DNA of 64,000 bases, from NCBI GenBank assembly GCA_003945285.1, contig AP019005.1:1626001-1690000 (forward strand). Direction: 5' to 3'. Numbering within the stretch: position 1 is the first letter of the stretch; each line of letters begins with the position of its first letter. The notes beneath the pieces were generated by a model. The model saw only the letters and a list, made by a program, of their open reading frames with translations. It was not told where the DNA came from and made no database searches. Both the position numbers and the translations under genes were made by a program. Of the stretch, positions 56,908 to 64,000 are shown piece by piece. Origin of the DNA: Hydrogenimonas sp. Its GTDB lineage: Bacteria > Campylobacterota > Campylobacteria > Campylobacterales > Hydrogenimonadaceae.

Positions 56908-58086
56908 TCAGAACGCCCTTTTGAACTCCGGATAGGCTTCAACACCGCACTCACTGACGTCGATTCCCTCCATCTGCTCATCGTCGCTTGCCCTGAAACG
57001 GACCGCCTTGTCGATTGCAAACATCGAGATGTATGATACCACAAACGCAAAGATTCCCACTACCGCGACACCCTTGAGCTGTGCGGCGAAAGAGACATCT
57101 TCGGCGAAGATCCCGACCGCCAGGGTACCCCAAATACCGTTCACAAGGTGTACCGAGAGTGCTCCAACCGGATCGTCCAGCCTGAAGCGGTCGAACAGAG
57201 GTACCGCGAAGACGACTAGAGCTCCTCCGATAAGACCTACGAGTATCGGTGTGTATATATCGAAAAGGTCCGCTCCGGCCGTAATAGCCACCAGTCCGCC
57301 GAGTGCACCGTTTAGAATCATCGTTATATCGAACTTTTTATACTGGATATAGACGATAACGGCGGCGATGATGGCACCGGCAAGTCCCGCGGTATTTGTA
57401 TTCATAATCGTAAGAGCCACCAGATCCGCATTCTCTCTGGATGAAATCGACCCGACTGAACCGCCGTTGAAACCGAACCATCCTATCCAAAGAACCATCG
57501 CCCCCAATGTAACCAGCGGGATGTTGGAGGCGGGAATCACCTTGACCTTTCCGTCGACGTAGCGCCCTTTACGCGGTCCTATAATCAAAATAGCGGCCAG
57601 CAGCGCCCAGGCCCCCGTTGAGTGAATAACGGTGGAACCGGCCAGGTCGTGCATGGCGCTAATATCCAGAAACGTACCTTCCAGCATATTGGCTCCCCAT
57701 GTCCAGTTAACCACCAGCGGATAGATGACGGCGGCCATAAGCACCGTGAATATCATTAGGGGAATGATACGTGTCCTCTCACTTACACCACCGCTCATGA
57801 TGTTCACGGTCTTGCCGACAAATGCCATCTGAAACAGAAAAGCGGCCCACTTGCTGACGCTGTCGTTCTCCCATGTCCCGAACGCCAGCTGGTAGCCGAT
57901 AAGCAGAAATGCCATCGAAGCGACGGCATAGATCATCGTATTGACCGTCAAAACGGCACTCACATTCTTTGTACGCACAATTCCGGCTTCAAGCATCGCA
58001 AAACCGGGGACCATAAATATGATCAGCGTCATTGCGAAGAGCAGGAAAAGCGTATCCACTATATAGGAAAAATCTCCAACCGGCAT
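56908..58086 (-). CDS. amt: Ammonium transporter, copy 1
   Basis: A 392-residue, 11-helix ammonium channel. The ATG at 58086 (MPVGDFSYIVDTLF) has GAAGGAG upstream; a longer frame to 58179 is disfavoured. Signatures are DLAGSTVIHSTGAWALLAAILIIGPRKGRY (twin-His pore) and VHLVNGIWGTLAVG. It has no clear cleavable signal peptide, unlike copy 2. A sigma70 promoter and a palindrome lie upstream. Confidence 0.93.
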   Translation of the reverse strand: MPVGDFSYIVDTLFLLFAMTLIIFMVPGFAMLEAGIVRTKNVSAVLTVNTMIYAVASMAFLLIGYQLAFGTWENDSVSKWAAFLFQMAFVGKTVNIMSGGVSERTRIIPLMIFTVLMAAVIYPLVVNWTWGANMLEGTFLDISAMHDLAGSTVIHSTGAWALLAAILIIGPRKGRYVDGKVKVIPASNIPLVTLGAMVLWIGWFGFNGGSVGSISSRENADLVALTIMNTNTAGLAGAIIAAVIVYIQYKKFDITMILNGALGGLVAITAGADLFDIYTPILVGLIGGALVVFAVPLFDRFRLDDPVGALSVHLVNGIWGTLAVGIFAEDVSFAAQLKGVAVVGIFAFVVSYISMFAIDKAVRFRASDDEQMEGIDVSECGVEAYPEFKRAF

Positions 58087-58184
58087 AACGACTCCTTCTG
58101 GGATCGGCCGAACATCAAGAAGCACAACCCAAAATTGGGTCGAAAAAGCGGATGCTCCTCTGTACGGCACCAATTTCAACGCTC

Positions 58185-58212
58185 ATTATAAAACTTGGAT
58201 TAATTATTTCAA
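58185..58212 (-). promoter_or_regulatory. Promoter of amt copy 1
   Basis: On the minus strand, TTGAAA (58212-58207), a 16-base spacer, then TATAAT (58190-58185), about 100 bases before the ATG. Confidence 0.65.
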
Positions 58213-58215
58213 ATA

Positions 58216-58227
58216 GTACAATTGTAC
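58216..58227. promoter_or_regulatory. Palindromic candidate operator upstream of amt copy 1
   Basis: A perfect 12-bp palindrome GTACAATTGTAC, four bases upstream of the -35 box. It may bind a dimeric regulator; no regulator is identified. Confidence 0.4.
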
Positions 58228-58337
58228 AATTTTTATACAGATTATTGAATTTTGGAAGAGTTGGAAGGTTTTTTCTGATTAATTATTAGGCAGCACCCTC
58301 CACCCGAAGGCTGTGGGCGCGCTGCTATGGTTGCCCG

Positions 58338-58688
<351 letters not shown>

Positions 58689-58742
58689 CTAAAGAATATT
58701 CTAAATTAGCCGCCGGCAAAGCCGGCAGAGCGATCCATGGGA

Positions 58743-59996
58743 TCAGAGGTTTAGTGCGCGCTCACCGTGAACCGATTCGTCGAGTCCCATTGTCTCTGTC
58801 TCTTCATCGACTCTTCCGCCGCCGGTAACCGCCGCTGCGATGAAATATACGATTGCGGTAACTACACCGCTGTAGACTATGGTGAGGCCGACAGCCATAA
58901 GTTGGCTTACAAGCTGACTGCCGAGGCTGTAATCCTCAGGCATCGCATAGTCCGCTATGAAGAGCGCGGTGGCTATAGAGCCCCAGATACCGACCAGACC
59001 GTGTACCCAGAAGGCATCCAGGGAGTCGTCCACTTTGAACATCTTCTTTATCTTGGTTACAGCGAGGAAACCGAGGAAGCCGCCTACCAGACCGATGATA
59101 ATGGCGCCGCCCACTCCGGCCGTACCGGATGCGGGGGTAATCGCTACAAGGCCGGCAACCGCACCTGAAGCGCCGCCGACAAGCGTCGGCTTCTTGAAGA
59201 TCAGCCACTCACCGAGAATCCACCCTATAACACCCAGCGACGCAGCCACGTTGGTAACCAGGAAAGCGGAAGCCGCCGTACCGTCTGCCGCAACCTGGGA
59301 GCCGGCGTTGAAGCCGAACCATCCGAACCAGAGCAGCATCGCCCCGAGCACTACGAGAATCGGGGAGAAGGGCTTTATGGCCGCTTTTTCATAATCTCTT
59401 CTGCGTCCAAGGATCATAGCTACGACAAACCCGGCCACACCGGCGTTGATATGAACGACGGTACCGCCAGCGAAGTCGATCTCACCGAAGTTCAGCGTTT
59501 CACCGCCGCCCCATGCCCAGTGGGTGATGGGAGCGTATACGGCCACGATCCAGAGAGCCGCAAAAACGACAAATGTGGAGAACTTGACCCTCTCTATCAT
59601 CGAACCGCTGGCTATCGCCACGGTAATCGCCGCGAAAGTTCCCTGGAACGCTACGAAAAGAAGCTCGGGGATAGTCCCGCTTAGTGTATCTGAACCTATT
59701 CCGGAAAGGAGAACCTTGCCTGTACCTATAAGGTCGCCGTCACCGAATGCGATAGAGTAGCCGACAAGGACCCATACCAGTGTTCCGACGGCATAGGCAG
59801 CAAGACTCATTCCCATCGTGTTGAGCACGTTTTTGCTGCGTGTAAGACCGCCGTAGAAGAGTGCGAGACCGGCGGGTGTCATCAACATTACGAACGCCGT
59901 CGCGACAAGCATCCAAGCCGTATCGCCGCTGTTCAGCGTATCTTCCGCGAAAGCCATTGCCGGAAGCATCGGCAGAGCGAGTAGCCATTTCTTCAT
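58743..59996 (-). CDS. amt: Ammonium transporter, copy 2
   Basis: A 417-residue ammonium channel with a cleavable signal peptide (residues 1-17, AMAFA). Signatures are GLALFYGGLTRSKNVLNTMGMS, FAGGTVVHINAGVAGFVVAMILG and FWVHGLVGIWGSIATAL with twin-His residues. It is followed by glnK copy 2. The two Amt proteins are clearly diverged, which argues against a recent duplication. Confidence 0.95.
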   Translation of the reverse strand: MKKWLLALPMLPAMAFAEDTLNSGDTAWMLVATAFVMLMTPAGLALFYGGLTRSKNVLNTMGMSLAAYAVGTLVWVLVGYSIAFGDGDLIGTGKVLLSGIGSDTLSGTIPELLFVAFQGTFAAITVAIASGSMIERVKFSTFVVFAALWIVAVYAPITHWAWGGGETLNFGEIDFAGGTVVHINAGVAGFVVAMILGRRRDYEKAAIKPFSPILVVLGAMLLWFGWFGFNAGSQVAADGTAASAFLVTNVAASLGVIGWILGEWLIFKKPTLVGGASGAVAGLVAITPASGTAGVGGAIIIGLVGGFLGFLAVTKIKKMFKVDDSLDAFWVHGLVGIWGSIATALFIADYAMPEDYSLGSQLVSQLMAVGLTIVYSGVVTAIVYFIAAAVTGGGRVDEETETMGLDESVHGERALNL

Positions 59997-60317
59997 AAGA
60001 TCTCCTTTGGTAAAAATATGCTCGAAGTATACAAGTTAAAAGAGCCCAAAGATAGATGTTTATTGATTAAAAAATAGGCACATGGATGTTTCAAGGCGAT
60101 TGAAAAGAGGAGGTATAGAGCTGCACATTGGCCAAAACATTAAATTCCGAAGCAGACGGTCCGAAAAACCGGTCTAAAGCGGCGCTTGCCGTCCTGGAGA
60201 CAGAAAGTAGCACGGTTTTCGGTATTACCATAATATATTACAGAACTTGTTCCTAAGAACATTAAGGAAGAGTTAGATAAAATCTACATTAAAATTTTTC
60301 AAAGCAAAAGGTTTTGA
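59997..60317. other. Intergenic region between amt copy 2 and gyrA
   Basis: About 320 bases between divergent genes. It holds an AT-rich stretch near each start (TAAAAT at about 60278 may be the gyrA -10) and a diverged block at 60140-60230 (CCGAAAAACCGG, TAGCACGGTTTTCGG) that faintly resembles the other intergenic repeats. No gene was seen. Confidence 0.4.
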
Positions 60318-62801
60318 ATGTCCGATCTGTTCAAAGAGAGTGAAGATATACAGGAGATTTCGATAGAAGATAGCATCAAAGGAAGCTATCTAGACTACTC
60401 CATGAGCGTCATTATAGGCCGTGCCCTCCCGGATGCGAGAGACGGTCTGAAACCGGTACACAGGCGCATACTCTACGCCATGCACGAACTCGGCCTGACC
60501 TCCAGAGCAGCCTATAAGAAGAGTGCGCGTATCGTCGGTGACGTAATAGGTAAATACCATCCGCACGGTGATACGGCGGTATACGACGCCCTTGTAAGGA
60601 TGGCGCAGGACTTCTCCATGCGTATTCCGCTGGTAGACGGCCAGGGAAACTTCGGCTCCATCGACGGTGACAACCCGGCCGCCATGCGTTACACGGAGGC
60701 CCGCATGACCCGCTTAGCCGAAGAGCTGCTTAGAGACATCGACAAAGATACCGTCGACTTCATCCCCAACTACGACGATACGATGCAGGAGCCGGACGTA
60801 CTGCCGAGCCGTGTTCCCAACCTCCTGCTCAACGGTTCGAACGGAATCGCCGTCGGTATGGCCACCAACATCCCTCCCCACAGGCTCGACGAACTCATCG
60901 ACGCCCTTCTGGTCATGATAGACAACCCGGCCGCTGAGCTGAACGACCTGATGGAGCATATCAAAGGGCCGGACTTTCCGACAGGGGGCATAATATTCGG
61001 CCGAAAAGGGATACTCGACGCCTACAGTACGGGACGGGGCCGCATCAAGGTAAGAGCCAAAACCCATATCGAGAAGAAGGGAAACCGCGAGGTTATCGTA
61101 ATAGATGAACTCCCCTACCAGGTAAACAAAAGCAAGCTGATAGAGAATATCGCCCAACTTGCCAAAGATAAAGTGATAGAAGGTATAAGCGAGGTAAGAG
61201 ACGAGAGTGACCGCGAAGGGATAAGGGTGGTAATAGAGCTCAAAAAAGATGCAATGAGCGAAATAATACTCAACAATCTCTTCAAGTCGACCCAGATGCA
61301 GACCACCTTCGGCATAATTCTGCTGGCCATACAGAATAAAGAGCCGAAAATATTTACGCTTACGGAGCTGCTGAACCTTTTCATCCAGCACAGAAAAACC
61401 ATAATAATAAGACGCACCATCTTCGAACTCGAAAAGGCGAAGGCGCGTGCGCACATTCTCGAAGGCCTGAGAATAGCACTCGACAACATCGACGAGATAG
61501 TCGCGCTAATAAGAGCTTCCAAGGATGCCGTAGAAGCAAGAGAAGGGCTTATGGAGCGCTTCAGTCTCAGCGAAAAGCAGGCACAGGCCATTCTGGATAT
61601 GCGCCTGCAGCGTCTTACCGGCCTTGAGCGCGACAAGATAGAGAAGGAGTACAGAGAGCTGATGGCCGAAATAGAGCGCCTGAGCAGTATCCTCAAAAGC
61701 GAAGATCTTCTGAACCAGATCATAAAAGAGGAGCTCCTGGATATAAAAGAGCACTTCTCCACACCGCGTCTTACAGAGATTGTGGATGACTACGAAGATA
61801 TAGATATAGAAGATCTGATTCCCAACGAACCGATGGTTGTCACGATAACCCATAGAGGCTACATCAAGCGCGTTCCGGTCAAACAGTATGAGAAGCAGCA
61901 CAGGGGAGGCAAGGGGAAGACTGCCGTAACGACGCATGAAGATGATTTCATCGAGAACTTCTTCATATCCAATACGCACGATACGCTTATGTTCGTAACC
62001 GACCGCGGGCAGCTCTACTGGCTCAAGGTCTACAAGATTCCCGAAGGTTCCAGAACCGCGAAAGGGAAGGCTGTAGTGAACCTGATACAGCTTCAGCCGG
62101 ATGAAAACATCATGGCGATCATCCCCACCACCGATTTCGACGAAAGCAAGTCGCTCGCCTTCTTCACCAAAAACGGAATAGTGAAGCGCACAAATCTGAG
62201 CGAATTCAAAAATATCCGCTCCGTCGGGGTCAGAGCCATAACGCTAGATGAAGAGGATGACCTGGTGACGGCCAAGATAGTCCTCCCCGAAACCCAGTGG
62301 CTCTTTGTTCTTACGAAGAAAGGGATGTGCATACGCTTCCCGGTAAGCGATGCGAGGGAGATCGGGCGGACAGCGCGCGGTGTGACTGCGATCCGCTTCA
62401 AGATAGACGGTGACCATGTAGTGGGTGCCACGACGATCAGAGATGAGGAGCAGGAGTTGCTGACAGTCGCCGAGAAGGGTATCGGCAAGCGTACGGAAGC
62501 TGGAGAGTACAGGCTTCAAAGCAGGGGCGGCAAAGGCGTTCTGGCTATGAAGCTGACACCCAAAACGGGGGATGCCGTAGGTGTTGTCATCGTAGATGAA
62601 AACAAAGACCTTATGGTGCTTACACAGACCGGCAAGATGATACGTGTGGATATGCAGAGTATAAGAAAAGCCGGCAGAAACACCAGCGGGGTGAAAATAG
62701 TCCGGCTCGACAGCGGTGACAGAGTGAACTCGATAGCGAGCTGCCCCAAGGAGGAGGTAGAGGAAGATACTTTCGAAAAGCGTGAGGGTGAAGGAGAATA
62801 G
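60318..62801 (+). CDS. gyrA: DNA gyrase subunit A
   Basis: An 827-residue type II topoisomerase subunit that breaks and rejoins DNA during negative supercoiling. The catalytic Tyr lies in [11 protein letters not shown]. The quinolone-resistance region reads [22 protein letters not shown], with Thr at the position of E. coli Ser83 and Asp at 87. The C-terminal beta-pinwheel has the GyrA-box-like [14 protein letters not shown]. The C-terminus is acidic. SD AAAAGG precedes the ATG. Confidence 0.98.
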   Translation: MSDLFKESEDIQEISIEDSIKGSYLDYSMSVIIGRALPDARDGLKPVHRRILYAMHELGLTSRAAYKKSARIVGDVIGKYHPHGDTAVYDALVRMAQDFSMRIPLVDGQGNFGSIDGDNPAAMRYTEARMTRLAEELLRDIDKDTVDFIPNYDDTMQEPDVLPSRVPNLLLNGSNGIAVGMATNIPPHRLDELIDALLVMIDNPAAELNDLMEHIKGPDFPTGGIIFGRKGILDAYSTGRGRIKVRAKTHIEKKGNREVIVIDELPYQVNKSKLIENIAQLAKDKVIEGISEVRDESDREGIRVVIELKKDAMSEIILNNLFKSTQMQTTFGIILLAIQNKEPKIFTLTELLNLFIQHRKTIIIRRTIFELEKAKARAHILEGLRIALDNIDEIVALIRASKDAVEAREGLMERFSLSEKQAQAILDMRLQRLTGLERDKIEKEYRELMAEIERLSSILKSEDLLNQIIKEELLDIKEHFSTPRLTEIVDDYEDIDIEDLIPNEPMVVTITHRGYIKRVPVKQYEKQHRGGKGKTAVTTHEDDFIENFFISNTHDTLMFVTDRGQLYWLKVYKIPEGSRTAKGKAVVNLIQLQPDENIMAIIPTTDFDESKSLAFFTKNGIVKRTNLSEFKNIRSVGVRAITLDEEDDLVTAKIVLPETQWLFVLTKKGMCIRFPVSDAREIGRTARGVTAIRFKIDGDHVVGATTIRDEEQELLTVAEKGIGKRTEAGEYRLQSRGGKGVLAMKLTPKTGDAVGVVIVDENKDLMVLTQTGKMIRVDMQSIRKAGRNTSGVKIVRLDSGDRVNSIASCPKEEVEEDTFEKREGEGE

Positions 62802-62845
62802 GAACGGTTTTTGCTGGTTGCAAAAGAAAACATCAGGAGTTTTCT

Positions 62846-63382
62846 ATGAAAAAACGGTCACTGCTCGTACTGGGTCTGATTTCCACCGCTCTTATGGCCG
62901 AAACCTGCCCCGCTCCGAAAGTGGAGTCAAGTCCCGGGAATACCGAAGTATCTGCTCAGAAGAGCGGCATCGTATCCCGGCAGGAGATAAGCAAGGTAGA
63001 ATCTCTGAATTCGTATGAAGCGGATAGAACGGGAGACAATACATGTACATTGTCCAAAAGCAATACCATACATTTTCAGGTTGTAGGTCAGGGAGTCGCT
63101 CCCTTAAACACCGTATCGCCGGCACAGGCAATGGCCCTGGCAAAGCGTGCCGCCATAGCTGATGCGTACCGTCAACTCGGAGAGAAGATATGCGGAGTCA
63201 GAGTCGAAGGGCGTGATCTCATCAGGAACATGATGATAAGCCGCTCCACTGTCAGAACAGAGATCGACGCGTTGATCAAAAATGCGAGGATTCTGGACAC
63301 GAAGTTCAAAGACGGCCTGTGCGAGGTGGAGATGGAAGTGACACTGAACGGCAAAGAGTGGTACGCCAGGCTCTCACGCTGA
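62846..63382 (+). CDS. LPP20/FlgP-like exported protein
   Basis: A 178-residue protein with a signal peptide (residues 1-18, ALMA). The C-terminal two thirds match the LPP20 family: AMALAKRAAIADAYRQLGEKICGVRVEGRDL. In Campylobacter, FlgP of this family forms an outer-membrane basal disk of the flagellar motor. The next two genes (a small exported protein and an FlgR-like regulator) support a flagellar link. The cleavage-site region AETC has no clear lipobox. Confidence 0.82.
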   Translation: MKKRSLLVLGLISTALMAETCPAPKVESSPGNTEVSAQKSGIVSRQEISKVESLNSYEADRTGDNTCTLSKSNTIHFQVVGQGVAPLNTVSPAQAMALAKRAAIADAYRQLGEKICGVRVEGRDLIRNMMISRSTVRTEIDALIKNARILDTKFKDGLCEVEMEVTLNGKEWYARLSR

Positions 63383-63741
63383 CACTGCTTCTGGCCGCAT
63401 ACGCAGCGGCAGAGGAGTATTACATCTCCTACTCACTGACCAGCCGTAATCTTCTGGCTGTCGGAGAGTCCCTGAAGATAAGCAGGGCCATGACTCCGCT
63501 GCATGGCGGAACCGTACCTCTATGCAGCTTTGAAACAGAGGAGAAGAGCTTCCTATCATGGGCACGGAAAAACAGAGCGGCGCTTACCGAGTGTCTCCTC
63601 TCACACGCCGCTTCTATCCGCTCCTACAACAGCTACGTCTCTTTGACCGCAAAGAGGAACCTGGACATTCTGACCACCCCGGTAATACCTGTACAAGTCG
63701 ATTTTAATGATGGATTGGTTACCATAAAAAAAATCCAATAA
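63358..63741 (+). CDS. Small exported protein downstream of the FlgP-like gene
   Basis: About 127 residues from a GTG at 63358 (VVRQALTLTLLLAAYAAA), a signal peptide that overlaps the preceding gene by 25 bases. The mature part (EEYYISYSLTSRNLLAVGESLKISRAMTP) has two Cys and ends VDFNDGLVTIKKIQ. It occupies the place of flgQ in Campylobacter, but I cannot confirm homology from sequence alone. Confidence 0.65.
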   Translation: MVRQALTLTLLLAAYAAAEEYYISYSLTSRNLLAVGESLKISRAMTPLHGGTVPLCSFETEEKSFLSWARKNRAALTECLLSHAASIRSYNSYVSLTAKRNLDILTTPVIPVQVDFNDGLVTIKKIQ

Positions 63742-63756
63742 TCGGGTAGCCGCCAT

Positions 63757-64000
63757 ATGAAAATCGCCATCGTCGAAGACGATATAAATATGCGAAAATC
63801 GCTTGAGATCGCACTCGGAGATTACGACGAGTTCGAAGTCAAGACATTCAGAAACGCCAAAGAGGCTTTAAAGAGACTCGACGAGAGCTACGACCTTGTA
63901 ATTTCCGATATAACGATGCCGGGCATGAACGGCATAGAGTTCGTCGAGGAGCTTCAGGGGCGCTATGAGGTCATAATAATTACAGGCAACGCAACACTGG
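63757..64000 (+). CDS. FlgR-like sigma54 response regulator, N-terminus only
   Basis: The first 81 residues of a receiver domain, cut by the window edge: acidic pocket Glu7-Asp8-Asp9, phospho-acceptor Asp51 in VISDITMPGMNG, and IIITGNATL. The sequence closely recalls the N-terminus of epsilonproteobacterial FlgR (NtrC-type activator of flagellar sigma54 genes). The AAA+ and DNA-binding domains would lie beyond the edge, so the call is partly inferred. Confidence 0.75.
   Translation, partial: MKIAIVEDDINMRKSLEIALGDYDEFEVKTFRNAKEALKRLDESYDLVISDITMPGMNGIEFVEELQGRYEVIIITGNATL

Noticed and set aside
62802-62845. Sigma54 promoter before the FlgP-like gene
   Set aside because: GG and GC dinucleotides occur in GGTTTTTGCTGGTTGC but the spacing is 12 rather than the required 10 bases.

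Overview
The window is a chromosomal segment of a Campylobacterota (Epsilonproteobacteria) bacterium, probably a marine or vent-type, hydrogen/sulfur-oxidising denitrifier. The evidence is a clade II (Sec-type) nitrous oxide reductase cluster in the order nosZ-B-D-G-C1-C2-H-F-L-Y, a MutS7 protein with a C-terminal HNH domain, a short ProB without PUA domain, ExbB/ExbD, FlgP/LPP20 and FlgR-like genes, and NnrS. Base composition is near 50% GC by eye, high for this group. Genus is not determined; Hydrogenimonas-like or Sulfurimonas-like lineages are plausible.

Layout. 1-2.3 kb: P3A-type proton-pumping ATPase cut by the window edge. 2.3-3.7 kb: beta-CASP metallo-beta-lactamase nuclease. 4-6.1 kb: groES-groEL with a sigma70 promoter, a degenerate CIRCE operator and an intrinsic terminator. 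6.4-8 kb: AsmA-like protein. 8.2 kb: tRNA-Met. 8.3-16.1 kb: a nine-gene V/A-type ATPase operon (transcription order G/H-C-I-K-F-E-A-B-D). 16.1-19.9 kb: a compact RiPP-like cassette on the same strand: beta-propeller lipoprotein, 65-residue peptide ending in Gly-His-His repeats, HPr-kinase-like enzyme with an N-terminal PqqD-like segment, and a nucleotidyltransferase. This is my best candidate for an undescribed system, and it runs almost directly into the ATPase operon. 20.2-22.8 kb: rplU-rpmA-obgE-proB. 22.9-28.1 kb: RidA, M20 amidohydrolase, HATPase-GNAT fusion, thioredoxin-fold protein, DapE, small lipoprotein. 28.6-31.9 kb: GGDEF/EAL protein and NnrS. 31.9-43.0 kb: nos cluster with three NosL-family proteins. 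43.2 kb: PAS protein divergent from nosZ. 44-50 kb: Upf1-like helicase, DUF2231 protein, MutS7-HNH. 50-55.5 kb: Cys/Met-rich secreted peptide, PilZ protein, exbBD, two-component system, pyrC. 55.7-60 kb: DedA protein and two tandem amt-glnK pairs. 60.3-64 kb: gyrA, LPP20/FlgP-like protein, small periplasmic protein, start of an FlgR-like regulator.

How the parts work together. The nos genes make a complete N2O-reducing pathway: NosZ enzyme, copper delivery by NosDFY and NosL proteins, electron supply by NosG/H/C1/C2 and NosB. NnrS and the PAS protein flank this theme. Ion-motive force is served by two pumps: the P3A ATPase and the V/A ATPase. Nitrogen assimilation is served by the two amt-glnK pairs.

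Between genes there are at least two families of small MITE-like repeats with terminal inverted repeats: one with TTACGYAAAA termini, one with CCCAAATCYCGAAATAGA termini. A duplicated hairpin unit also lies at 43.7-43.9 kb. No rRNA, CRISPR array, transposase or prophage gene was seen.
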